DNA of 55,982 nucleotides from Acidobacteriota bacterium (GCA_018268785.1 JAFDVY010000008.1:1-55982), one strand, 5' to 3'. Positions 27,280-36,173 are shown, numbered from the stretch's first letter. Translations and numbers: made by a program. Notes: generated by a model not told the origin, from the sequence alone.

Positions 27280-28341
27280 ATGAAACGTAGTCTCTGCTTC
27301 GTCTCACTCCTCTGCCTGATTCTTTTCTCCTCCGCCTGCAAAAAAGGTCCGGCTACGCTGAATCTCCTCGTCTGGGAAGGTTACGCCGATCCGTCCTTCA
27401 TCCAGGCCTTCGAACAAGCCCACAACTGCAAAATCTCCGCCTCTTACATGGGCTCCAGCGACGAACTCGTCTCCAAACTCCGCGGTGGCGCCGCCGCAAG
27501 CTATGACGTTATCTCTCCTTCCAGCGATGTCGCCGCAATGATCGTTCGCTCCAACCTCGCTGAACCGCTCGACCTTTCCAAATTTCCTGAGTACGCGAAA
27601 CTCTCTGCTAAACTCCGCGACTCCACTTTGGTTAAATCCAATGGAAAAACCTACGGCGTCCCGTTTATGTGGGGACCTAATCCAATCCTGTACGACACAG
27701 CGGCCTTTTCAACTCCTCCCGATTCCTGGTCCGTTCTCTGGGATTCGAAGCTAAAGGGCAAAGTCTCTCTCTGGGACGAACTCTCCAGCATTTACATGGC
27801 CGCCCAAGTTCTCGGTTACGACAAACCGGATCCCAGCCATCTCTACAATCTCTCCGATGCCGAACTTGATGCCGTTAAGAAAAAACTCATCGAACTCAAG
27901 CCAAACGTCCGCAAATATTGGACCACGGGCGCCGACCTCACCAGCCTTTTTCAAAATCACGAAATCGTCATCGCCATGGGTTGGCCCTTGAACACCAACG
28001 AACTCCGCAAAGTAAATTTCCCCATTGGCGAAACGATCCCAAAAGAAAACACTACTGGCTGGATCGACCACCTTATGATCAGTGCGTCTAGTCCGCACAA
28101 AGAACTCGCCACCGAATTCCTTGCATACATGATCGAAGCAAAAACCCAGAAGCTTGTCAGCGACGTGACTCACTACACACCGGCAAATCCCGGCGCCGCT
28201 CAATTTCTCACGCCCGCCCAGGTAAAAAGCCTTCACCTCGACAATCCCGACGCCTACATGCAGCGTATCTACTTCTGGCAGGACGTTCCCCGGCGCGCCA
28301 AGTACAACGAAATCTGGAACGAGGTCAAAGCCGCTCAGTGA
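27280..28341 (+). CDS. potD: Spermidine/putrescine ABC transporter substrate-binding lipoprotein PotD
   Basis: The 353-residue extracytoplasmic solute-binding protein begins with a lipoprotein signal whose acceptor is Cys20 (LILFSSAC). The mature part starts LNLLVWEGYADPSFIQAFEQ, the usual PotD/PotF opening with the ligand-contacting Trp-Glu region. It also carries YDVISPSSD (about 85-93) and PFMWGPNPILYD. It would capture polyamines and deliver them to the PotB-PotC channel. The stop overlaps the GTG start of potA (GTGA), and the upstream regulator gene is 27 bp away. Preference among putrescine, spermidine or other amines is not readable. Confidence 0.92.
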   Translation: MKRSLCFVSLLCLILFSSACKKGPATLNLLVWEGYADPSFIQAFEQAHNCKISASYMGSSDELVSKLRGGAAASYDVISPSSDVAAMIVRSNLAEPLDLSKFPEYAKLSAKLRDSTLVKSNGKTYGVPFMWGPNPILYDTAAFSTPPDSWSVLWDSKLKGKVSLWDELSSIYMAAQVLGYDKPDPSHLYNLSDAELDAVKKKLIELKPNVRKYWTTGADLTSLFQNHEIVIAMGWPLNTNELRKVNFPIGETIPKENTTGWIDHLMISASSPHKELATEFLAYMIEAKTQKLVSDVTHYTPANPGAAQFLTPAQVKSLHLDNPDAYMQRIYFWQDVPRRAKYNEIWNEVKAAQ

Positions 28342-29399
28342 GCGCTGCAGCCTCAACCTGGTCGAACCCCTCGCTGCTCGAAATCCGAGCCGTCAGCAAA
28401 CGCTTCGGCGAAAAAGAAGTCCTCAAGACTCTTTCGCTCAACGTTGCGCAGGGAGAATTCCTCACACTCCTGGGCGAAAGCGGTTCCGGTAAAACTACTC
28501 TTCTCCGCCTCATCGCCGGATTCGAACAACCCACCGCCGGCGAACTCTGGATGAGCGGTCAGCGTCTCGACACCCTTCCTCCTCACAAACGTCGCGTCAA
28601 CACTGTCTTTCAGCAGTACGCGCTCTTCCCGCATCTCAACGTCAGCGAAAATGTTGCTTATGGCCTTCGCGCAAACAACACTCCCAAATCCCAAATCGCC
28701 GAACGCGTCCAGCAAGCGCTTGCCATGGTCCGCATGTCCGAATACGCTGTCGCAAAACCCACGAAACTTTCCGGTGGGCAGCAGCAGCGCATCGCCCTCG
28801 CCCGCGCTCTCGTCAACCGCCCTCAACTCCTTCTTCTCGATGAACCCCTCTCCGCTCTCGACGCCAATCTCCGCAAAGAAATGCAGGGTGAACTAAAATC
28901 CCTCCAGCGCGAAGTCGGCATCACCTTTCTCTTCGTCACTCACGATCAGGAAGAAGCCATGGCTCTCTCCGATCGCATCGCGCTACTCAAAGACGGCGCC
29001 CTCGAACAAATCGCGACGCCCCGCGAAATCTACGCCCACCCCGCCACCGCCTATACCGCTCAATTCATCGGCCAAACCAACCTTCTTCGCGCCACCGTCC
29101 GGGCAAACATCGCTGACTGCGGGGAGTTCAAATTTCCCACCAACTCCCCGGACGGCCCTGCACTCTTCTCTCTCCGCCCCGAAAAAATCTTCGCCGCGTC
29201 AGGAACTCCGAGTTATCCGGATTCCACACGTTTCTTCGCTGATATTCGCCAGCAATTCTACGGAGGTTCCACCGAGCTATTGGAGCTTCTGTGTTCGGAT
29301 GGCCAAGTCGTCCGCGCCCGCATTAACGCCGCCGGTCCACTCTCGGGTCGTCACGAATTCTTCTTCTTCGCCCAAGACGCAATCCCTGTCAAACCCTAG
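28338..29399 (+). CDS. potA: Spermidine/putrescine ABC transporter ATPase PotA
   Basis: The 353-residue ATPase energises polyamine import. It has Walker A GESGSGKT (46-53), the Q-loop FQQYALFPH (91-99), signature LSGGQ (144-148), Walker B LLLLDE (164-169) and the switch histidine in FVTHDQEEA. Past residue ~240 comes a TOBE-type regulatory domain, as usual for PotA. Translation starts at a GTG overlapping the potD stop by 4 bp. potB follows after only 2 bp. The tight coupling means one polycistronic mRNA from the promoter at 26365-26393. Confidence 0.94.
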   Translation: MSAAASTWSNPSLLEIRAVSKRFGEKEVLKTLSLNVAQGEFLTLLGESGSGKTTLLRLIAGFEQPTAGELWMSGQRLDTLPPHKRRVNTVFQQYALFPHLNVSENVAYGLRANNTPKSQIAERVQQALAMVRMSEYAVAKPTKLSGGQQQRIALARALVNRPQLLLLDEPLSALDANLRKEMQGELKSLQREVGITFLFVTHDQEEAMALSDRIALLKDGALEQIATPREIYAHPATAYTAQFIGQTNLLRATVRANIADCGEFKFPTNSPDGPALFSLRPEKIFAASGTPSYPDSTRFFADIRQQFYGGSTELLELLCSDGQVVRARINAAGPLSGRHEFFFFAQDAIPVKP

Positions 29400-29401
29400 C
29401 C

Positions 29402-30247
29402 ATGTACTCTCGTCTCTACAAACTCGCCATCTCCCTCCCGCCCCTCTTCTGGGTCACTCTCTTCCTCCTCGTCCCTTACGCTCTCATGTTCGCCCACTCT
29501 TTCTGGGTCACTCAGGATGGCGTCATCCTCCACAACTGGAGCTTTCATCAATACAAAGAACTTCTCTCCCAGCCTCTCTACGCCACTGTTTTCTTTCGCA
29601 CCATGCGTGTCGCCGCTTCCGTCACACTTCTTTCTCTCCTCCTCGGCTATCCGCTTGCTTACTTCCTTTCCTTCCACGCCGGGCCGCGCAAAGAGCTTCT
29701 CTATCAACTCGTCATCGTCCCTCTATGGGTCAGCTATCTCGTCCGCGGTTATGCCTGGAAAACCATCCTCGGCACCGACGGCGTTCTCAACGGCGCGCTG
29801 CAATATCTCCACATCACCCACGAACCCGTCTCCGCTCTTCTCTACAGCCCCTTCGCCGTCATTCTCATGCTCACGCACATTTACACGCCGTTCGTCTTCC
29901 TTCCCATCTACGCCTCGCTCGAACACATCCCGCGCCCGCTCCTCGAAGCCTCTAGTGACCTCGGCGCATCGCCGCGCTCCACGTTTCTCCGCGTCATTCT
30001 TCCGCTCTCCATGCCCGGCCTTCTCGCGGGAGCCACTTTCGCTTTCGTCCTCACCCTCGGCGACTTTCTCGCTCCGCTCCTCGTCGGCGGTTCCAGCAGC
30101 ACCATGATCGCCAACGTTGTCCAGTCTCTCTTCGGCGCCGCTTACGATTGGCCCCTCGGCGCGGCCATCTCCGTCTTCATCCTTTTCATCACCGTCGGCC
30201 TCCTCTTTTTCACCGAACACCTGGAAAAGCGCTGGACCTTCCAATGA
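29402..30247 (+). CDS. potB: Spermidine/putrescine ABC transporter permease PotB
   Basis: The 281-residue inner-membrane protein has about six hydrophobic helices. The EAA loop lies near residues 180-200 (LEASSDLGASPRSTFLRVIL), where it contacts PotA. The opening helix (PPLFWVTLFLLVPYALMF) is typical of PotB. It pairs with PotC to form the channel. It overlaps potC by 4 bp (ATGA). Confidence 0.92.
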   Translation: MYSRLYKLAISLPPLFWVTLFLLVPYALMFAHSFWVTQDGVILHNWSFHQYKELLSQPLYATVFFRTMRVAASVTLLSLLLGYPLAYFLSFHAGPRKELLYQLVIVPLWVSYLVRGYAWKTILGTDGVLNGALQYLHITHEPVSALLYSPFAVILMLTHIYTPFVFLPIYASLEHIPRPLLEASSDLGASPRSTFLRVILPLSMPGLLAGATFAFVLTLGDFLAPLLVGGSSSTMIANVVQSLFGAAYDWPLGAAISVFILFITVGLLFFTEHLEKRWTFQ

Positions 30248-31041
30248 GCGCCACCACGAATCGCCGCCCTCTTTTTCTTACGATCTACTCTTGTCTCGTC
30301 TTCGCCTTCATCTATCTCCCCATCCTTGTCCTTGTCATTTACTCTTTCAATCGCGACGGCGTTGGCGGCTTTCCTCCGCGCCATTTCACTTTCGACTGGT
30401 ATCGCCAACTCACCACCGACTCCGCCCTCTGGAACTCCGTCCTCAATTCCCTGTATGTCGCTGCGGGCGCCGTCTTTGTTTCACTCACGCTCGGACTTCT
30501 CGCCGCGCTCGCGCTCGACCGCGCCGACTTCCCTGGCAAAGCCCTTTTCCGCCGCCTCGTTCTTCTCCCTCTCATCCTTCCCGGCATCATCACCGGTCTC
30601 TCCTTATTAATGTTCGCGGTCGCCGCCGGACTCGGCCGCGGTCTCACTGCCGTCTTCTTCGGTCACGGCACCGCACTTATTTCCGTCGCCACCACAGAAA
30701 TTTTTGCCGGCCTCCAAAAACTCGATCGCCGCCAGGAAGAAGCCTCACTCGACCTCGGCGCCACGCCCTGGCGCACCTTCTGGCTCGTGACGCTCCCCAA
30801 CCTCCGCCTTTCGCTCATCGCCGCCGGCCTTCTCATCTTCACGCTCTCCATGGACGAAATCGCCGTCACCTTCTTCCTCATCGGCAGCGACAACACGCTC
30901 CCTCAGGAAATCTGGGGCCGTCTCCGCCGCGGCATCACTCCCGAAATCAACGCCATCTCCACCCTCATCCTTCTCGTTTCCATCATCCTAATCACCATCT
31001 GGTATCGCCTCCGCACCCGCACCCAAAAATCCTCCCTGTAG
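30244..31041 (+). CDS. potC: Spermidine/putrescine ABC transporter permease PotC
   Basis: The 265-residue permease has about six membrane helices. It opens with FLTIYSCLVFAFIYLPILVL, followed by the PotC-type VIYSFNRDG, and has an EAA motif (EEASLDLGATPWRTFWLVTL, about 165-184). The ATG at 30244 overlaps the potB stop. The frame is open further upstream to 30148, but that part lies inside potB in another frame and is not homologous. This is the last gene of the transporter operon. A palindrome followed by Ts lies just after its stop. Confidence 0.92.
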   Translation: MSATTNRRPLFLTIYSCLVFAFIYLPILVLVIYSFNRDGVGGFPPRHFTFDWYRQLTTDSALWNSVLNSLYVAAGAVFVSLTLGLLAALALDRADFPGKALFRRLVLLPLILPGIITGLSLLMFAVAAGLGRGLTAVFFGHGTALISVATTEIFAGLQKLDRRQEEASLDLGATPWRTFWLVTLPNLRLSLIAAGLLIFTLSMDEIAVTFFLIGSDNTLPQEIWGRLRRGITPEINAISTLILLVSIILITIWYRLRTRTQKSSL

Positions 31042-31044
31042 TGG

Positions 31045-31065
31045 CCGATCTTTAGATCGGTGCTT
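31045..31065 (+). terminator. Probable intrinsic terminator of the potDABC operon
   Basis: CCGATC-TTTA-GATCGG (31045-31060) is a 6-bp perfect stem followed by TGCTTTTT. It lies 3 bp after the potC stop. The stem is short, so termination may be partial. It runs straight into the tandem repeat. Confidence 0.55.
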
Positions 31066-31154
31066 TTTCTTCTCGGTGCTTTTTCTTCTCGGTGCTTTTT
31101 CTTCTCGGTGCTTTTTCCTCTCTGTACTTTTTTTTCTCTATGCTTTTTCTTCTC
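31059..31154 (+). repeat. Tandem repeat, 16-bp unit, six copies
   Basis: Unit GGTGCTTTTTCTTCTC. Three identical copies (31059-31074, 31075-31090, 31091-31106) are followed by a fourth with one change (31107-31122) and two degenerate copies (31123-31138, 31139-31154). It is pyrimidine-only apart from the GGTG/TATG start of each unit. It occupies the gap between potC and the amidohydrolase and is not convincingly translated. Confidence 0.9.
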
Positions 31155-31200
31155 TATGCTCTGTGTTAAAAATCACTTTCAACTTCCTCCAGGAGCTTCC

Positions 31201-32712
31201 ATGCGCCGCCAACTCTCTCTTGCCTTTCTCTTGCTTCCTCTCTGCCCGCTACCCGCCCTCTGCCAACAACAATCCACCGTCATCATCAACGCCCAACTCG
31301 CCGACGGCACCGGCGCTCCTCTCCGCCACGTCAATCTCCGCATCACCGGCTCCCGCATCGCCAAAATCGGCAACTTCAAGCCCGCCAAATCCGACAAGGT
31401 CCTCGACGCCAAAGGCTTCATCCTCGCTCCCGGTTTCATCGACATTCATAATCACTCCACCGAAGGGCTCGACGCGGATCCCCTCGCGGAATCCCAAATC
31501 GCACAAGGCCTCACCTCGCTGATCCTCGGAGCCGATGGCGATTCTCCGTGGCCTATCGCTCCTTGGATCGAAGCGCACAGGAAGAATCCCGCTTCCGTAA
31601 ACGTCGCCGTAATCGCCGGTCACGCCACCATTCGCGAACTTGTCATGGGCAAAGACTTCCGCCGCGTCGCCACGCCCGAAGAAATCTCGAAAATGGTCAG
31701 TCTCACCGCACACGCCATGCACGAAGGCGCCATCGGCCTTTCCAGCGGCCTCGAATACGACCTCGCCAGCTACAGCAACACGGACGAAGTCATCGCCATG
31801 GCTGCGGAAGCCGCAAAAAGCGGCGGCTTTTACATGACCCATATTCGCGATGAGGGGAACAAAAGTTTCGAAGCGTTAAAGGAAGAAATCGAAGTCGGCA
31901 AACGCGCTCACATTCCCATCGAGCACTCGCACATCAAACTCGGCACCGTCGGCGTCTGGCACAAAGCCCCCGAATACATCGCCATCATCAACGATGCCCG
32001 CAAACACGGCGTGGATTTTCTCGCCGACTGCTATCCCTATGAAGCCTGGCACTCGGGCATCAAGGTCCTGATGCCCGACAAGCAATATCAAAATCCCGCC
32101 AGCGTTGAAAAAGCCATCGCCGATAACGGCGGCCCTGAATCCGTCACCATCGCCGAATTCAAGCCAAATCCTTCGTACGCCGGCCACACCCTCGGCGAAC
32201 TCGCAAAAATCAACAACATCTCCTACGTTGAAATGTATAGCCGCATCGTTCGCGAAGGAGACGCTGCAAACACCGAAGCGAGCATCATCGGCCATTCTAT
32301 GATTGAGGAAGATGTAAAGGCCTTCTATCAACAGCCGTGGGTCATGGTCGCCAGTGACGGCGGCATCGGTTCCGAACATCCGCGCGGCGCCGGTACTTTC
32401 CCCCGCGTCCTCGGTCTCTATGTCCGCGAAAAGAAATGGATCACTCTGCCCGAAGCCATCCGCAAAATGACTTCGCTCCCCGCCAAACGCCTCAACTGGA
32501 AGGATCGCGGCACCCTCAAGGTAGGAAACTACGCCGACCTCGTCCTCTTCAACCCCGACACCATCCTCGACCGCGCCACCTTCGAAAAACCCTTCGAACT
32601 CCCCACCGGCATTGAAAAAGTTTTCGTCAACGGCACTCTCGTCTGGGACACGGGCAAAGCCACTGGCGCCAAACCCGGCTCCGTCCTTACTGTTTCGGGC
32701 AAAACTCTGTAA
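31201..32712 (+). CDS. Secreted N-acyl-D-amino-acid deacylase-like amidohydrolase
   Basis: The 503-residue product has a signal peptide (MRRQLSLAFLLLPLCPLPAL, cleavage near CQQQ) and the amidohydrolase TIM-barrel metal motif DIHNHS (H83, H85). GHATIRE, GLSSGLEYD, THIRDEG and EHSHIKLG are all characteristic of the D-aminoacylase/dihydroorotase-like group. The C-terminal part rebuilds the beta-sandwich (GTLKVGNYADLVLFNP). It hydrolyses N-acylated D-amino acids or related amides, probably in the periplasm. The ATG at 31201 follows AGGAG. The open frame upstream to 31060 only translates the tandem repeat. It is downstream of potC but has its own space, so it is probably a separate unit. Confidence 0.87.
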   Translation: MRRQLSLAFLLLPLCPLPALCQQQSTVIINAQLADGTGAPLRHVNLRITGSRIAKIGNFKPAKSDKVLDAKGFILAPGFIDIHNHSTEGLDADPLAESQIAQGLTSLILGADGDSPWPIAPWIEAHRKNPASVNVAVIAGHATIRELVMGKDFRRVATPEEISKMVSLTAHAMHEGAIGLSSGLEYDLASYSNTDEVIAMAAEAAKSGGFYMTHIRDEGNKSFEALKEEIEVGKRAHIPIEHSHIKLGTVGVWHKAPEYIAIINDARKHGVDFLADCYPYEAWHSGIKVLMPDKQYQNPASVEKAIADNGGPESVTIAEFKPNPSYAGHTLGELAKINNISYVEMYSRIVREGDAANTEASIIGHSMIEEDVKAFYQQPWVMVASDGGIGSEHPRGAGTFPRVLGLYVREKKWITLPEAIRKMTSLPAKRLNWKDRGTLKVGNYADLVLFNPDTILDRATFEKPFELPTGIEKVFVNGTLVWDTGKATGAKPGSVLTVSGKTL

Positions 32713-32731
32713 AGGCGGCTTTGTTCTTTGT

Positions 32732-32778
32732 CTTCTCAGTGTCCTCTGTGCTCTTACCTCTGTGAACTCAGTGTTGAG
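32732..32778. repeat. Interspersed CTCTGTG-type repeat, copy 1
   Basis: This 47-bp block (CTTCTCAGTGTCCTCTGTG and onward) matches the block at 36272-36319 at about 80 percent of positions by eye. It has an internal period of roughly 10 based on TCTGTG. It lies between the amidohydrolase and a convergent membrane-protein gene. Confidence 0.7.
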
Positions 32779-32805
32779 AAGAAACATTCACAGCGAGTTC
32801 GATCT

Positions 32806-33264
32806 TTACTTGGAAAACAGTCGCACACTCAACGCAATCGGCAAACCCACGCACACAATATGCGTAATCAGGCCGATGATCAGTGCGCTCCAGCTAAACG
32901 GTGCTTTGTGAAACGCCGACAGCGGCAATACAACCTGCTGCATGAACTGCTGCACAAACATCCCATACAAAATCCCTGCAATCACCGCATTCTGAATTAA
33001 CCACGGCATCTTCCGGCTCGCCAAATAAAACGCCGTCGTCGCTCCAAACGCGATCACAAAATGCAAAAACAAGCCGAGTACAGCCGTCGCATTCCCGCCA
33101 GTGAACGCATCCTTGCCCAACAACCCGCTCGCCACTGACTGCAACAACCGCACCGGCGAAACATTGTTCCTGATCTTGTAGGTCAAAATCGCGGCCGTAA
33201 TGTCCATCGTTCCCGCAATCAACCCGCCCCACAAAATTCCTAACACTCCATTTCCCTCTCCCAT
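32806..33264 (-). CDS. Small four-helix membrane protein, YagU/DUF1440-like
   Basis: The 152-residue product has four hydrophobic segments: about 8-26 (ILWGGLIAGTMDITAAIL), 61-81, 89-106 and 125-148. The N-terminal GG-IAGT-D-T pattern resembles the YagU/DUF1440 family of inner-membrane proteins, whose function is unclear to me. No catalytic residues are evident. It is convergent with the amidohydrolase and divergent from the serine hydrolase, so it forms its own transcription unit. Confidence 0.65.
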   Translation of the reverse strand: MGEGNGVLGILWGGLIAGTMDITAAILTYKIRNNVSPVRLLQSVASGLLGKDAFTGGNATAVLGLFLHFVIAFGATTAFYLASRKMPWLIQNAVIAGILYGMFVQQFMQQVVLPLSAFHKAPFSWSALIIGLITHIVCVGLPIALSVRLFSK

Positions 33265-33352
33265 CGCTCCCTCTCAACGTTGACTTCCTGCATTACTCCA
33301 AGTAATTTGACGCGCGCCCTATTCGCAATACTTCTTGAAGGAGTTCCCATTC

Positions 33353-35200
33353 ATGTCCGTTCGCCGATTCTTTTCCGCACTGCCCGCCTGTTTCCTGCTG
33401 TTCGCCGTTTTCGCCTCCGCGCAAGAGAATGTTCAGGGAAAAGCTCAGCAAAAACCAGTCGATCCCGCCAAAGCCCTCGACGGTTTCGACGACTTCGTCA
33501 ACCAAACCATTAAAGACTGGCACGGCGCCGGTGCAGCCGTCGCCATCGTGCAAGGCGACAAAGTCATCCTCCTCAAAGGCTACGGCCTCCGCGACGTCGA
33601 AAAGAAACTTCCCATGACGCCAAAATCTCTATGCGCCATCGCCAGCATCACAAAATCCTTCACCGTCTCCGACCTCGGCATGCTCATGGACGAAGGCAAA
33701 GGCGGCTGGGACGTTCCCGTTCGCACCGTTTTCCCCGCCTTCAAACTCTATGATCCCGTCCTCACCGAACAGATGACCGTCCGCGATCTTGTCACCCATC
33801 GCTCCGGCCTTCCTCGTCACGACATGGTCTGGTATAGCTCCGATTTCTCCCGCGACGATCTCATTCGCCGTCTTCAATATCTCGAACCCAACAAACCGCT
33901 CCGCACCACATTTCAGTACAACAATCTCATGTTTATGACCGCAGGCTACGTTGCCGGAATTCTCGATGGCAAGAAATGGGAGGATTCTCTCCGCGCACGC
34001 GTTCTCACACCGCTCGGCATGAACACCACAACTTTCTCTCTAAAGGAACTTCAGTCTAGCCCAGACTTCGCGCTTCCTTATCAAAAAGGCCACGACCTCA
34101 AAGCCGAACTCAAACGCATTCCCTTTGAAGAAACCTGCCCGGACACGTGCGCCCTCGGTCCCGCCGGCGAACTCAATTCCAACGCCGAAGACATGAGCCA
34201 CTATCTCCTCTTCCACTTGAACCACGGCAACTACAACGGCAAGCAGCTTCTCTCTGAAAACAATTCTTCTCAAATGCAAACGCCGCAAATGACCATCGCC
34301 GGCACCCCCGACTATCCTGAACTCGGTGAAACCAGCTACGGTATGGGCTTTTTCATCTCCACCTACCGTGGCCGCAAACGCCTCCAACACGGCGGCAATC
34401 TCGATGGCTTCAGTTCCATCTTCACCTTTCTTCCCAACGAAAAAATCGGTGTCGTCGTTCTCACCAACCTCGATGGCTCTCCTCTTCCGGACGTCATCGC
34501 CTTCAACGCCATTGATCGCCTCCTCGGCGAAAGCCAGGTTCCTTGGAGCAAACGCTTCCTCGATTCAGAAACCGCTGGCCGCCAATCCGAAGCCGACGCC
34601 AAATCCAAAGGCTACGACCTTCGCAAAAAAGGCACGCACCCTTCCCACGACATCAAGGACTACCTCGGCGACTACGAAAATCCCGGCTACGGCATCGTCT
34701 CTGTCGCGGAAGAAAAAGACGGCCTTCTCGTCAAACTCAACAAACTCACCATGCACATGAAGCACTACCACTACGACGTTTTCGAAGTTCCCTTCGACCC
34801 GCAGGATCCCTTCGCCAAACAAAAACTCTCTTTCTTCGGCGATCTCAACGGCGACATCTCTTCTCTCTCCATGCCGCTCGAGCCGCGCGTTAAAGACATC
34901 GTCTTCACCCGCATGCCGGACAAACAGCTCACTGACCACGCTTTCCTTGAAACGCTCGCCGGTCAGTACAATTTTCCCGGCGACCCCACTCCCACCACAA
35001 TCGCTCTTCGCGGTGATCACACGCTCGTCATGGGCCAGCCCGGCGCACCGGAACGCGAGCTCCTTCCGCGCCGTGGTACCACTTTCGACCTCAAAGGGCT
35101 CGAAGGCTTCTCCATTGAATTCAAACGCGACGCTTCCGGCAAAGTCTCCGAAGCCGTTTTCTACACTCCCGACACCACCATCATCATCAAACGCAAATAG
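33353..35200 (+). CDS. Secreted serine hydrolase, class C beta-lactamase family
   Basis: The 615-residue product has a signal peptide ending near ASAQ (residue 24). The penicillin-binding fold follows, with the nucleophile motif SITK (S98, K101), YNN (Y189, N191) and HGG (346-348), so the active site is complete. A C-terminal DUF3471-like beta domain (about 420-615) follows, as in many bacterial esterases of this family. These proteins are usually D-aminopeptidases, esterases or cell-wall peptidases rather than true beta-lactamases. The ATG at 33353 lies after GAAGGAG. The extension to 33335 has no separate site. It is a single-gene unit. Confidence 0.88.
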   Translation: MSVRRFFSALPACFLLFAVFASAQENVQGKAQQKPVDPAKALDGFDDFVNQTIKDWHGAGAAVAIVQGDKVILLKGYGLRDVEKKLPMTPKSLCAIASITKSFTVSDLGMLMDEGKGGWDVPVRTVFPAFKLYDPVLTEQMTVRDLVTHRSGLPRHDMVWYSSDFSRDDLIRRLQYLEPNKPLRTTFQYNNLMFMTAGYVAGILDGKKWEDSLRARVLTPLGMNTTTFSLKELQSSPDFALPYQKGHDLKAELKRIPFEETCPDTCALGPAGELNSNAEDMSHYLLFHLNHGNYNGKQLLSENNSSQMQTPQMTIAGTPDYPELGETSYGMGFFISTYRGRKRLQHGGNLDGFSSIFTFLPNEKIGVVVLTNLDGSPLPDVIAFNAIDRLLGESQVPWSKRFLDSETAGRQSEADAKSKGYDLRKKGTHPSHDIKDYLGDYENPGYGIVSVAEEKDGLLVKLNKLTMHMKHYHYDVFEVPFDPQDPFAKQKLSFFGDLNGDISSLSMPLEPRVKDIVFTRMPDKQLTDHAFLETLAGQYNFPGDPTPTTIALRGDHTLVMGQPGAPERELLPRRGTTFDLKGLEGFSIEFKRDASGKVSEAVFYTPDTTIIIKRK

Positions 35201-35517
35201 CCGCAGCGTACGCTTCATCGTGCGCCAACTGCATCTTTTCTCGGTTGATCAGGGGTAGGGGCACGATACATCGCGCCCTCTTCGGCAGGTTCAATTGAAC
35301 TTGGGCAGCAATTCCGTAACGTAGCCTCTTTTGGTGTGAATTGGCCCTGCGTTTTCGCGAAGCTTTCGATGCCGGCTACTCTTGGGTGGCATAGACTTCA
35401 GTCTATGCCCGCTTTGGCACTGTCTCGATATATTCCGAAAAGCTGCTAACGTTCGAAGACACTTGCCCGTCCTTTCCCATGCAGCGTAATCTCTTTTTGC
35501 CAACTACAGGAGGCATC
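35201..35517. other. Intergenic stretch with one strong palindrome
   Basis: 317 bp without a supported gene. The only clear structure is the 10-bp-stem palindrome at 35388-35409. The last bases contain the ribosome site (CAGGAGG) of the next gene. Confidence 0.6.
35388..35409. repeat. Palindromic REP-like element
   Basis: GGCATAGACT (35388-35397) and AGTCTATGCC (35400-35409) form a perfect inverted repeat with a 2-base spacer. The flanking GGGT...CGCT and the general form (GGC-palindrome-GCC beside GTGG) resemble the GTGGCCGATC palindrome at 31041-31060. It may be a dispersed REP-like family, seen here in two versions. Confidence 0.65.
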
Positions 35518-36069
35518 ATGAACCGATTTATCACTTCCTTCGCTTTTCTTGCGCTCGCACCAACACTCTCGTTCGCACAAGCTGCACCGGCCGCCGCGCC
35601 TTCCACAACTCCCGTCGCCGACGCCCTCCGCGACGGCCTCGCCCGTTCCTCCAAAAGAATAACCGCCGCCGCCGAGGCCATGCCCGCCGACAAATTCTCT
35701 TTCAAACCCACGCCCGACCAGAGCACCTTCGCTCACCTCACCATTCATATCGCTGAATCCAACTATCTCTTCTGCTCAAAAGTTTCCGGCACCGCCGCGC
35801 CGGAAGGAGCCAAACTCACTGAAGCCGACGGCAAAGACAAACTGGTCGCGGCAGTGAAAAACTCCTTCGAATTCTGCTCCACAGCCCTCGCCAAAGTGGA
35901 CGATTCTCACCTCGGCGATCAAATTCCTCTCTTTGGCGGCCACAACGTTTCCCGCGCCGGCGTCATACTCATCCTCTCCGGCTCCTGGGCCGACCACTAC
36001 GGCGCCCAGGCAATGTACCTCCGTCTGAATGGCGTGGTTCCTCCAACTGCCCAACCCGCCGCCCACTAG
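35518..36069 (+). CDS. Secreted DinB-like four-helix protein
   Basis: The 183-residue product has a signal peptide (MNRFITSFAFLALAPTLSFA) and a DinB/DUF664-type helical bundle. It shows ADKFSFKPTPDQSTFAHLTIHIAESN (about 61-86) and the C-terminal SGSWADHYGAQAMYLRLNGVVPP. The histidines in HLTIH and ADHYG are in positions where the family binds a metal ion. DinB-fold proteins include thiol-dependent transferases, but no substrate can be named. The ATG follows CAGGAGG. Confidence 0.82.
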   Translation: MNRFITSFAFLALAPTLSFAQAAPAAAPSTTPVADALRDGLARSSKRITAAAEAMPADKFSFKPTPDQSTFAHLTIHIAESNYLFCSKVSGTAAPEGAKLTEADGKDKLVAAVKNSFEFCSTALAKVDDSHLGDQIPLFGGHNVSRAGVILILSGSWADHYGAQAMYLRLNGVVPPTAQPAAH

Positions 36070-36120
36070 TCTCGCGTAACCTTTTCGCGGTGGTTACATA
36101 GCGTTGTCATTTCGAACGGA

Positions 36121-36173
36121 ATAAGCCAATGACTTTGCTTTCCCGATTCCTTCTGAGGAATCGGTTGGCTTAT
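36121..36173. repeat. Nested inverted repeat
   Basis: The outer arms ATAAGCCAA (36121-36129) and TTGGCTTAT (36165-36173) enclose an inner hairpin CCGATTCCT (36143-36151) / AGGAATCGG (36156-36164) with a 4-base loop. The inner right arm directly abuts the outer right arm, so the 13 unpaired bases are all on the left side. It is about 50 bp after the DinB-like gene. Confidence 0.85.

Noticed and set aside
30117..31055. 312-residue plus-strand frame overlapping potB/potC
   Set aside because: Alternative frame of potC, made of Ser/Arg/Pro/His runs; potC itself is homologous over its length.
31060..31200. N-terminal extension of the amidohydrolase
   Set aside because: It only translates the 16-bp tandem repeat; the signal peptide begins at 31201 behind AGGAG.
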